Source of the DNA: Wenyingzhuangia fucanilytica
Lineage (GTDB): Bacteria > Bacteroidota > Bacteroidia > Flavobacteriales > Flavobacteriaceae
Assembly (NCBI RefSeq): GCF_001697185.1
Contig: NZ_CP014224.1
Span: 1,674,001-1,738,000 of the forward strand
Length of the DNA stretch: 64,000 bases
Direction of reading: 5' to 3'
The notes beneath the pieces were generated by a model. The model ran no database searches. It saw only the letters and a program-made list of their open reading frames with translations, and was not told where the DNA came from. Below, in pieces: positions 31,136 through 38,794 of the stretch (the first letter of the stretch is position 1; every line of letters starts with the position of its first letter). A program made the translations under genes and the position numbers.

Positions 31136-32146
31136 ATGAAATACATAGTTTGTGAAAAGCCAGGAGAATTTCTATTAAAAGAAAAAGATGCTCCAATTAG
31201 AAAAGAAGGAGAAGCATTATTACAAATAAAAAAAGTTGGAATTTGTGGTACCGATTTACATGCATATTCAGGGAATCAAGCATTTTTTACCTACCCTAGA
31301 ATACTAGGACATGAATTGGCTTCTGAGGTTTTAGAAATTGGAGAAAATCCCCAAGGAATTAAAGCAGGAGACAATGTGGTTGTTATGCCTTATGTAAGTT
31401 GTGGTACATGCGTTGCTTGTAGTAACGGAAAAACCAATTGTTGCACAAACATTAAAGTTTTAGGAGTCCATGCAGACGGTGGTATGCAAGAACAAATAAC
31501 GGTACGACAAGATTTGTTATTACCTGCCAATAATTTAACCAACGATCAAATGGCTATTGTAGAACCTTTGGCTATTGGTGCACATGCCATTCGTAGAGCC
31601 GATGTTAAGAAAGGAGAAACTGTAGTGGTAGTTGGTTGTGGACCTATTGGAATAGGAATGGTAAAATTAGCCCAAATTGCAGGGGCAAAAGTAATTGTGT
31701 TAGATGTAAATGATGACCGATTAAAATATACCAAAGAAGAAATAGGAGCCGATTTTGTCATTAATGTAAATGATAATCCTGTTGATAGAATTGCAGAAAT
31801 CACCAACGGAGATATGGCAACTGCAGTTTTTGATGCCACAGGATTTAAAGGAGCTTTAGAAGTAGGAACAGATTATATGTCTCACGGAGGACGTTATGTA
31901 TTGGTAGGATTATCTAAAGGAGATTTGGTTTTTAACCATCCTAAAATTCACGCAAAAGAAACTACTGTTATGTGTAGTAGAAATGCTACAAAACAAGATT
32001 TTGAACATGTTATTAAAGTCTTAAATCAATTTCCAACGGAATCCTTTATTACTCACAATGTTCCTTTTACCAAAATGATTGAGAATTTTGATAGTTGGAC
32101 AAAACCAGAAACAGGAGTTATTAAAGCAACCGTAGATTTTAATTAA
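31136..32146 (+). CDS. Zinc-dependent alcohol dehydrogenase, probable L-galactonate 5-dehydrogenase
   Basis: 336 residues from the ATG at 31136 (the open frame runs back into the GH29 gene, but MKYIVCEKPGEFLL is the normal MDR start). Catalytic zinc ligands are in KVGICGTDLHAY and ILGHELASE. The structural zinc lobe is CGTCVACSNGKTNCC, and the NAD site is VVVVGCGPIGIGMVKLAQ. The fold matches sorbitol/threonine dehydrogenase-type MDR enzymes and the LgoD (YjjN) group, which oxidise L-galactonate to D-tagaturonate. The neighbours uxaA and uxaB consume exactly that product, which supports this assignment. Without them a general polyol dehydrogenase would be equally possible. Confidence 0.8.
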   Translation: MKYIVCEKPGEFLLKEKDAPIRKEGEALLQIKKVGICGTDLHAYSGNQAFFTYPRILGHELASEVLEIGENPQGIKAGDNVVVMPYVSCGTCVACSNGKTNCCTNIKVLGVHADGGMQEQITVRQDLLLPANNLTNDQMAIVEPLAIGAHAIRRADVKKGETVVVVGCGPIGIGMVKLAQIAGAKVIVLDVNDDRLKYTKEEIGADFVINVNDNPVDRIAEITNGDMATAVFDATGFKGALEVGTDYMSHGGRYVLVGLSKGDLVFNHPKIHAKETTVMCSRNATKQDFEHVIKVLNQFPTESFITHNVPFTKMIENFDSWTKPETGVIKATVDFN

Positions 32147-32155
32147 GAAATCATC

Positions 32156-33808
32156 ATGTCAGTTCAGTACGCACAAATAGATCCAAAAGACAATATTATT
32201 GTGGCTATTCAGCCTTTAGCCAAAGATACTTTTGTAAAAGTAGCCGGTCAAAGTTTACTATTAAAAGAAAACATCAAACAAAAGCACAAGTTTGCTTTAC
32301 ATGATTTTAAAGTAGGTGATGAAATTTTTATGTATGGAGTACTTATTGGAAAAGCCGTTTTGCCAATTTCATCAGGATGTGCCATTACCATAGAAAACGT
32401 AAAACATGCATCATCAGAATATCAAGAAAATAAAGAAAAGTATTCTTGGATAGCTCCTGATATTTCTAATTTTAAAGACAGAACCTTTAATGGTTATCAT
32501 AGAAAAGATGGAAAAGTAGGAACCGCCAACTATTGGTTAGTAATTCCATTAACTTTTTGTGAAAACAGAAATATTGATGTCTTAGAAGGTGCGCTTTCAG
32601 AAAAATTAGGATACGAAACTAAAAAAGATTTTGCCGTAGATACCGATGCTTTAATCAATCAATACAAAGCCGGAGCTACAGCAGAGGAACTTTTTAACAT
32701 CCCCATTATTACAACCAAAGAAGAAATGTCTAAAAATAGAGTCTTCCCAAATGTTGATGGAATTAAGTTCTTAAAACACGATGGTGGTTGTGGAGGTATT
32801 CGTCAAGATTCTGAAACCTTGTGTAGATTACTAGCTGGATATATTTCAAACCCAAATGTGGCTGGAGCTACCATTTTTAGTTTGGGTTGTCAAAATGCCC
32901 AAATAGAAATGTTGCAAAATGCAATTAAGGACATTGCTCCTAATTGCGATAAACCAGTACATTACTTAGAACAACAACAAAGTAAGAGTGAACGTGCTTT
33001 GATTGAAGAAGCAGTTAAGCATACTTTTATTGGCTTAACAGAAGCTAATAAAATTACGAGACAACCAGCTCCATTAAGTAAATTGGTTTTAGGATTAGAG
33101 TGTGGTGGGTCAGATGGATTCTCTGGAATTTCTGCAAATCCTGCATTAGGATATGCTTCTGATTTATTAGTAGCTTTAGGTGGTTCTCCGGTTTTGTCAG
33201 AATTTCCAGAATTAAATGGTGTAGAACAAGACATTATTAATAGATGTGTTACAGAACAGGACGCAAAAAAGTTCTACAATATTATGAGAGCTTATTCAGC
33301 AGCAGCTGTAGCTGTGGGTTCTGGTTTTGAAAACAACCCTTCTCCAGGAAATATTAAAGATGGTTTAATTACCGATGCGATGAAATCTGCCGGAGCAGCC
33401 AAAAAAGGAGGAACTTCTCCTGTGGTAGAAGTGTTAGATTATACTGAGCAAGTAACCAAACCAGGATTAAATTTACTGTGTACACCAGGTAACGATGTTG
33501 AATCTACAACAGGTTTGGTTGGTTCAGGATGTAATGTTGTGGTGTTTACTACAGGTTTAGGAACTCCCACTGGAAATCCTGTAGCTCCTGTGTTAAAAAT
33601 GTCAAGCAATACCAATTTGTATGAACGTATGAATGACATCATCGACATCAATGCTGGAACGGTTATTACAGGTGAGGATACGATTCAAACCATGGGAGAA
33701 AAAATATTAGATCATGTAATTAGCATAGCAAGTGGAGAAACTCCATCCAAAGCAGTATTGCATGGACATAACGATTTTATTCCTTGGAAAAGAGGGGTTT
33801 CTTTATAA
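32156..33808 (+). CDS. uxaA: Altronate dehydratase family protein (UxaA)
   Basis: 550 residues. An N-terminal SAF domain (about 1-95) is joined to the large UxaA/galactarate dehydratase domain. FNGYHRKDGKVGTANYWLVIP, FLKHDGGCGGIRQDSE, SLGCQNAQIEML, LGLECGGSDGFSGISANPALG and TGLGTPTGNP carry the conserved Cys, His and Asp residues of this iron-dependent family. It dehydrates D-altronate to 2-keto-3-deoxy-D-gluconate. The start is nine bases after the dehydrogenase gene. KDG kinase and aldolase, needed next, are not in the window. Length exceeds the E. coli enzyme by about 50 residues, without obvious extra domain. Confidence 0.9.
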   Translation: MSVQYAQIDPKDNIIVAIQPLAKDTFVKVAGQSLLLKENIKQKHKFALHDFKVGDEIFMYGVLIGKAVLPISSGCAITIENVKHASSEYQENKEKYSWIAPDISNFKDRTFNGYHRKDGKVGTANYWLVIPLTFCENRNIDVLEGALSEKLGYETKKDFAVDTDALINQYKAGATAEELFNIPIITTKEEMSKNRVFPNVDGIKFLKHDGGCGGIRQDSETLCRLLAGYISNPNVAGATIFSLGCQNAQIEMLQNAIKDIAPNCDKPVHYLEQQQSKSERALIEEAVKHTFIGLTEANKITRQPAPLSKLVLGLECGGSDGFSGISANPALGYASDLLVALGGSPVLSEFPELNGVEQDIINRCVTEQDAKKFYNIMRAYSAAAVAVGSGFENNPSPGNIKDGLITDAMKSAGAAKKGGTSPVVEVLDYTEQVTKPGLNLLCTPGNDVESTTGLVGSGCNVVVFTTGLGTPTGNPVAPVLKMSSNTNLYERMNDIIDINAGTVITGEDTIQTMGEKILDHVISIASGETPSKAVLHGHNDFIPWKRGVSL

Positions 33809-33822
33809 AACAAGATATTAAA

Positions 33823-35274
33823 ATGAAAATATTAAATAGAACAACAGCAAACAAACCTGTTCAACACCCTGTACGTGTGATGCAGTTTGGAGGAGGTAAC
33901 TTTTTAAGAGCCTTTTGCGATTGGATGTTTGATGTGTTGAACAAAACAACAGATTTTAACGGAAGTGTTGCTGTAATAAAACCTACCAAGAGAGGTGATT
34001 ATACAGAGTTAAGAACACAAGAAGGTTTGTTTCATGTAGCTTTAGATGGAGTTAGGAATGGAACATTAGTTTCAGAAGTTACTTTGGTAGAGTCTGTAAG
34101 GAAAGTGATTCAACCTTATACAGAATGGAACGAATATTTGGCTTTGGCAGAAGCCCCTGAAATGCGTTTTATAGTGTCTAACACTACTGAAGCTGGAATT
34201 AAATTTTCTGATACAGACAAACAAATAGATTGTCCTCCGCATGAATTTCCTGCAAAATTAACCCTGTGGTTACACCATAGATTTACTCATTTTAATGGAG
34301 CTGCAGACAAAGGTTGTATATTATTGCCTTGTGAGTTGATTGAGAATAATGGTGTAGCATTACAAAGAACCATTTTAGAATATATAAAGTTTTGGAATTT
34401 AGGTCAAGAGTTTGCAGCATGGATTGTAAATCACAATTATTTCTGTAGCACTTTGGTAGATAGAATTGTTTCTGGATTTCCAGAAGCTAGAAAACTTGAA
34501 ATTGCTACACAAATTGGTTTTAATGACGATTTATTAGTCGCTGGAGAAGATTATCATAGTTGGGTAATTAAAGGGCCTAAATTGGTGCAAAATGAATTGC
34601 CATTTGACAAAACAGATTTAAACGTTCAGTTTGTAGACGATTTGTCTGATTATAGAGAAATGAAAGTTCGTGTATTAAACGGAGCACATACTTCTTTAGT
34701 TCCTGTAGGATATTTATCAGGATTAAGAACCGTAAAAGAAAGTATGGATGATGCTTTGGTGAGCAATCATGTTTTACAAGTATTGTCATCAGAAATAAAA
34801 CCAACCTTAACCAATTTTTCAGAAAGTGAAGTAGATGCATTTATTAATGCGGTTATAGATCGTTTTAAGAACCCAACATTAAAACACTTTTTATTGGCCA
34901 TCTCTTTAAATAGCACCTCTAAATTTCAAGCAAGATTATTACCTGCTTTTAGAGAATATACTGCCTTAAACGGAACTTTTCCTAAACGTATTGCTTTTTC
35001 ATTAGCTTGTATGATTCGTTTTTACAAAGGAAGCTTTAACAACGAAACTATTGAGATAAATGATGATGTGCAAGCATTAGAATTCTTTAAAACAGAATGG
35101 AATAAGGTAAATGATGGAAGTCAGACTTTAGAAGCATTAGTACAACATACTTTGGCAAATAAAACAATTGTGGGTGATGATTTGTCTACCTACAAAGGAT
35201 TGGTTGCTTTTGTAACAGATAAAATTCAAGAAATAGAAAATAAAGGAGTGAAATATTGCCTTGAAAATTTATAA
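33823..35274 (+). CDS. uxaB: Tagaturonate reductase (UxaB), mannitol dehydrogenase family
   Basis: 483 residues from the ATG at 33823, 14 bases after uxaA; the longer frame from 33784 would overlap uxaA. The N-terminal Rossmann start VRVMQFGGGNFLRAFCDWMFD and the middle motifs FIVSNTTEAGI, LLPCELIENNG, NHNYFCSTLVDRIVSG and VRVLNGAHTSLVPVGYLSG are those of UxaB. The enzyme reduces D-tagaturonate to D-altronate with NADH. In galacturonate users it follows UxaC; here no uxaC is present and the Zn-dehydrogenase can supply tagaturonate instead. Tight operon spacing on both sides. Confidence 0.92.
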   Translation: MKILNRTTANKPVQHPVRVMQFGGGNFLRAFCDWMFDVLNKTTDFNGSVAVIKPTKRGDYTELRTQEGLFHVALDGVRNGTLVSEVTLVESVRKVIQPYTEWNEYLALAEAPEMRFIVSNTTEAGIKFSDTDKQIDCPPHEFPAKLTLWLHHRFTHFNGAADKGCILLPCELIENNGVALQRTILEYIKFWNLGQEFAAWIVNHNYFCSTLVDRIVSGFPEARKLEIATQIGFNDDLLVAGEDYHSWVIKGPKLVQNELPFDKTDLNVQFVDDLSDYREMKVRVLNGAHTSLVPVGYLSGLRTVKESMDDALVSNHVLQVLSSEIKPTLTNFSESEVDAFINAVIDRFKNPTLKHFLLAISLNSTSKFQARLLPAFREYTALNGTFPKRIAFSLACMIRFYKGSFNNETIEINDDVQALEFFKTEWNKVNDGSQTLEALVQHTLANKTIVGDDLSTYKGLVAFVTDKIQEIENKGVKYCLENL

Positions 35275-35283
35275 AACTGATTT

Positions 35284-36111
35284 ATGAATATAGATTCACA
35301 TCAACATTTTTGGAAATACGAACCCGTAAAACATAGTTGGATAGACGATGAAATGGCGGTTATTCGTAAAGATTTTATGCCGTCAGATTTAAAAAAAATT
35401 TATCAAAAAAACAACATAGATGGATGTGTGGCTGTACAAGCAGATCAAACATTAGCAGAAACAGATTTCTTGTTAGACTTAGCTACGAAAAACGATTTTA
35501 TCAAAGGAATTGTTGGCTGGGTAGATTTTAGAGCAGATAATATTGATGAAGTACTAAAACATTACAGTCAGTTTGATAAAGTAAAAGGGTTTCGTCATGT
35601 AGTTCAAGGAGAAGCAGATCATAATTTTTTGTTAAGACCTAATTTTCTAAACGGAATAGCTAAGCTAGAACAATACAATTTTACCTACGATATTTTGGTG
35701 TTTCCACATCAATTAGGAGCGGTGTTAGAATTTGTACAAGCATTTCCAAATATCAAATTTGTGATAGATCATATTGCAAAACCTTACATTAAAGATGGTT
35801 ATTATGATGGTTGGGCATTACTTATGAAAGAAATAGCAAGCCACCCTAATGTATATTGCAAATTATCTGGAATGATTACCGAAGCAGATTACAAATCATG
35901 GACTTACAACCAATTACTACCATATATGAACTTGGTTTTAGATGCATTTGGAACAGATAGAATTTTATTCGGATCTGATTGGCCTGTGTGTTTGGTTGCA
36001 GGGAATTATGAAAAAGTAAAAAAAATAACCACCGATTTTATTGCACAATTAACCATAGAAGAGCAGCAAGCTATTATGGGATTAAACGCTGTAAAATTTT
36101 ACAATTTATAA
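35284..36111 (+). CDS. Amidohydrolase (COG3618), probable L-galactono/L-fucono-lactonase
   Basis: 275 residues with the COG3618 metal site: MNIDSHQHFWKY (HxH), FPHQLGAVLEF, IDHIAKP and LFGSDWPVC. This group includes L-fucono-1,5-lactonase and L-rhamnono-lactonase, which hydrolyse sugar lactones made by sugar 1-dehydrogenases. L-fucose and L-galactose differ only at C6, so the same enzyme type fits both. It lies between uxaB (10-base gap) and the SDR gene (12-base gap), the two flanking steps of the proposed L-galactose route. Cytoplasmic; no signal peptide. Confidence 0.85.
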   Translation: MNIDSHQHFWKYEPVKHSWIDDEMAVIRKDFMPSDLKKIYQKNNIDGCVAVQADQTLAETDFLLDLATKNDFIKGIVGWVDFRADNIDEVLKHYSQFDKVKGFRHVVQGEADHNFLLRPNFLNGIAKLEQYNFTYDILVFPHQLGAVLEFVQAFPNIKFVIDHIAKPYIKDGYYDGWALLMKEIASHPNVYCKLSGMITEADYKSWTYNQLLPYMNLVLDAFGTDRILFGSDWPVCLVAGNYEKVKKITTDFIAQLTIEEQQAIMGLNAVKFYNL

Positions 36112-36122
36112 AGAAGTAAAAG

Positions 36123-36914
36123 ATGGATTTAAAATTAAAAGATAAAGTAGTTGTAGTAACAGGAGCTGCAGGGATTAAAGGAAGTATAGGAGAAACCATT
36201 GTTCAATCTTTGGCCAATGAAGGTGCTATTCCTGTAATTGTTTGTAGAAATGACAGAGGTTTTGGTTATGAAAAAGAATTGCAAGACAGAGGTATTGATG
36301 CTTTGTTTGTAAAAACTGATTTATCTGATTATAAACAAATAGAAGCAGCAGCTAAAGTTATTGAAAAAAAATACGGAAAAATTGATGCCTTAATTAACAA
36401 TGTGGGGGTGAATGATGGGGTTGGTTTAGAAGGTTCTATGGAGGATTTTATGTATTCTTTAAAATTAAATATGGTAAGCTATTTTGCCATGACTAAATAT
36501 TGTTTACCAATGCTTAAAAAAGCAAAAGGGAATATTTTAAATATTGGGTCTAAAGTAGCCTTAACTGGACAAGGAGCAACTTCAGGGTACGCAGCTTCAA
36601 AAGGAGGAATATTTGGTTTGACTCGTGAGTGGGCTGTTGATTTAATTAAATTTGGGATTCGTTCTAATGCAATTGTCATTGCAGAGAGTTGGACTCCAGC
36701 TTATGATGCTTGGATCAAAACTTTAGAAAATGGAGAAGAAAAATTAAATTCAATTGTAGAAAAGATTCCATTAGAAAACAGAATGACTATGCCTGATGAA
36801 ATAGCTGATCAATGCCTATTTACTATTTCAGAAAAATCATCACACACTACAGGACAATTTATTACTGTTGATGGAGGTTATGTACATTTAGACAGATCTC
36901 TATTAACAGAATAA
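36123..36914 (+). CDS. SDR family dehydrogenase, probable L-galactose/L-fucose 1-dehydrogenase
   Basis: 263 residues, classical SDR size. The catalytic serine is in NIGSKVAL, YxxxK is YAASK, and NNVGVND and the C-terminal GQFITVDGGY are typical. The nucleotide motif is TGAAGIKGSIG, two residues longer than the usual TGxxxGxG, an odd but not crippling feature. The SDR next to a COG3618 lactonase, FucP and a mutarotase matches known oxidative L-fucose clusters. With uxaA/uxaB present instead of fuconate dehydratase, L-galactose is the better substrate (inference). Followed by an 87-base gap with a CATATG half-site before the transporter gene. Confidence 0.82.
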   Translation: MDLKLKDKVVVVTGAAGIKGSIGETIVQSLANEGAIPVIVCRNDRGFGYEKELQDRGIDALFVKTDLSDYKQIEAAAKVIEKKYGKIDALINNVGVNDGVGLEGSMEDFMYSLKLNMVSYFAMTKYCLPMLKKAKGNILNIGSKVALTGQGATSGYAASKGGIFGLTREWAVDLIKFGIRSNAIVIAESWTPAYDAWIKTLENGEEKLNSIVEKIPLENRMTMPDEIADQCLFTISEKSSHTTGQFITVDGGYVHLDRSLLTE

Positions 36915-36937
36915 TCTTTGTTTTAACTTTTTAAGTA

Positions 36938-36970
36938 CATATGATACTATTTATTGTGATTAAAACTTTG
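36938..36970 (+). promoter_or_regulatory. Possible internal promoter upstream of the FucP-type gene
   Basis: CATATG (36938-36943) in AAGTACATATGATACT, then AAACTTTG (36963-36970), one mismatch to TAnnTTTG. There is no second half-site 21 bp away and the gap is 19, not 26, so membership in the HTCS regulon is doubtful. Confidence 0.3.
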
Positions 36971-37001
36971 CAATCAGCAACTTGAACTAATTTAAAAATA
37001 T

Positions 37002-38336
37002 ATGAATATTACAACTAAAAAGTCTGTGGTAAGCAAGGAATTGTTATTTCCGTTTATCATCATTACCTCTTTATTTGCTTTGTGGGGAATAGCAAATGAT
37101 TTAACCAATCCGATGGTCTCTGCCTTTAAAAAAGTAATGCCAGAATTATCTAATATGCAAGCATCGTTAGTACAGTTTGCATTTTACTTTGGTTATTTTT
37201 TTATGGCTTTACCCGCAGCGTTATTTATTAGAAAATTTAGTTATAAATCAGGAATTCTTTTAGGTTTAGGTTTGTATGCTATTGGAGCCTTTTTATTTTA
37301 TCCTGCTGCAGCTTTTCAGGAATTTAATTATTTTTTAGTCTCTCTTTGGATTATTACTTGTGGTTTGGCATTTTTAGAAACCACTTCTAATCCTTTAATC
37401 TTAGCTTTAGGAGATAAAGAAACCGCAACACAACGTTTAAATTTAGCTCAAGCTTTTAATCCAATAGGTTCTTTAATGGGAATGATTGTAGCGCAACAAT
37501 TTGTGATTTCTGCATTAAGATCTGATGATAAAAATGAAACTGGAGAATTGGTTTATGATACCTTGTCTGAATCTGCTAAAGCAATAGTAAGAGAAAATGA
37601 TTTGGGAGTAATTAGTGTTCCTTATATCATTTTAGGATTGGTTGTATTGGCGATAACAGTAGTAATTATTTTTACAAAAATTCCTAAAACTGCAGAGGAA
37701 GATAAAATGAGTTTATCGGAATCTTTTAAAATATTATTTACTAATAATAATTATGTTCAAGGAGTTATTGCTCAAGCATTTTATGTGGGAGCGCAAATTA
37801 TGTGTTGGACATATATTTTTCAATACGTAGATAATATTAATGAGAGTTTACCAGAAAATGAAGCATTAACTGCTACTTGGTTTAACGTAGCAGCCATGGT
37901 TATCTTTTTATCAGGTAGATGGATTGGAACAGGAATGATGAAAACAATGAATCCTTCTAGAGTCTTAATGATGTTTGGTTTTGGAGGTGTTATATTTGCG
38001 GCAGGTGCTATTTTATTACCCGGAACTGTAGGATTATATTCTTTGGTATTAATTTCTTTGTTTATGTCTATTATGTTTCCAACTATTTACGGAATTGCCT
38101 TAAAAGATATGGGAGATGAAGCTAAAATTGGATCTGCGGGTTTAGTTATGGCCATTGTAGGTGGTGCATTAATGCCAGTATTACAAGGAAGTATTTTAGA
38201 TTGGGGAGGATCAGGATTTTCTGATATAAAAATCCTAGGATATATTCCTGAAGTAAATTTCTCTTTTATTTTACCATTAATTTGTTTGACCGTGGTTACT
38301 AGATACGGTTATATAACCTATAAAAAATCAAAATAA
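37002..38336 (+). CDS. fucP: FucP-type sugar:H+ symporter (MFS), probable L-galactose/L-fucose importer
   Basis: 444 residues, 12 predicted membrane segments. The start of the transport domain LFALWGIANDLTNPMVSAFKKVMPELSNMQASLVQFAFYFGYF and ETTSNPLILALGD and RLNLAQAFNPIGSLMG are near-signature stretches of the FucP family. FucP moves L-fucose, and also L-galactose and D-arabinose, across the inner membrane with protons. It matches the end product of GH29 in the same cluster. The mutarotase gene starts on the base after its stop codon. Sugar identity is inferred from the operon. Confidence 0.92.
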   Translation: MNITTKKSVVSKELLFPFIIITSLFALWGIANDLTNPMVSAFKKVMPELSNMQASLVQFAFYFGYFFMALPAALFIRKFSYKSGILLGLGLYAIGAFLFYPAAAFQEFNYFLVSLWIITCGLAFLETTSNPLILALGDKETATQRLNLAQAFNPIGSLMGMIVAQQFVISALRSDDKNETGELVYDTLSESAKAIVRENDLGVISVPYIILGLVVLAITVVIIFTKIPKTAEEDKMSLSESFKILFTNNNYVQGVIAQAFYVGAQIMCWTYIFQYVDNINESLPENEALTATWFNVAAMVIFLSGRWIGTGMMKTMNPSRVLMMFGFGGVIFAAGAILLPGTVGLYSLVLISLFMSIMFPTIYGIALKDMGDEAKIGSAGLVMAIVGGALMPVLQGSILDWGGSGFSDIKILGYIPEVNFSFILPLICLTVVTRYGYITYKKSK

Positions 38337-38678
38337 ATGAGTACAAAAAGATTTTGTTTGACTTGCGATTTAAAAGATGACTCTAAGTTAATAGCTGAAT
38401 ATAAAGAGTACCATGCGGCAGGTAATGCTTGGCCAGAAATTACAAAAAGCATTAAAGATGCTGGAATTGTTGATATGCAAATTTATTTGTCTGGAAATAG
38501 GATGTTTATGATTATGGAATGTAACGAAACTTTTGATCCAAATAAAAAAGCTGAAATGGATGCTAACAATCCTAAAGTGCAAGAGTGGGAACAATTAATG
38601 TGGAAATATCAACAAGCTCTTCCTTGGGCTAAAAATGGAGAAAAATGGATTGAAATGGAAAAAGTGTTTCAATTATAA
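38337..38678 (+). CDS. L-rhamnose/L-fucose mutarotase family protein
   Basis: 113 residues of the RhaM-like (COG3254) fold: KRFCLTCDLKDDSKLIAEYKEYHAAGNAWPEITKSIKDAGI, YLSGNRMFMIMECNETFD and QEWEQLMWKYQQALPWA, with conserved histidine and Trp residues. These proteins interconvert alpha and beta anomers of L-sugars. Flavobacterial fucose loci use this type in place of FucU. It starts directly after the fucP stop and ends the operon before a strong terminator. It would feed the correct anomer to the SDR dehydrogenase. Confidence 0.88.
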   Translation: MSTKRFCLTCDLKDDSKLIAEYKEYHAAGNAWPEITKSIKDAGIVDMQIYLSGNRMFMIMECNETFDPNKKAEMDANNPKVQEWEQLMWKYQQALPWAKNGEKWIEMEKVFQL

Positions 38679-38708
38679 ATCCGCTATTACCACAAAGTAT
38701 CTATTTTT

Positions 38709-38745
38709 AAAGGCTCAGAATTAAATTTTAATTCTGAGCCTTTTT
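38709..38745. terminator. Terminator between the L-sugar operon and the HTCS gene
   Basis: Seventeen-base inverted repeat AAAGGCTCAGAATTAAA (38709-38725) and TTTAATTCTGAGCCTTT (38727-38743), followed by T-rich sequence on plus and preceded by a matching A-run. It can stop both the plus operon and the convergent HTCS transcript. Confidence 0.85.
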
Positions 38746-38794
38746 ATTATTTTACTTTTGAACCTTGTGGCCTATAACCAGATAAATTACATAT

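Noticed and set aside
29589-38678. Oxidative L-fucose pathway
   Set aside because: FucP, SDR, lactonase and mutarotase would fit, but fuconate dehydratase and the later fucose steps are missing, and uxaA/uxaB/LgoD-like genes fit L-galactose better. L-fucose as side substrate is not excluded.
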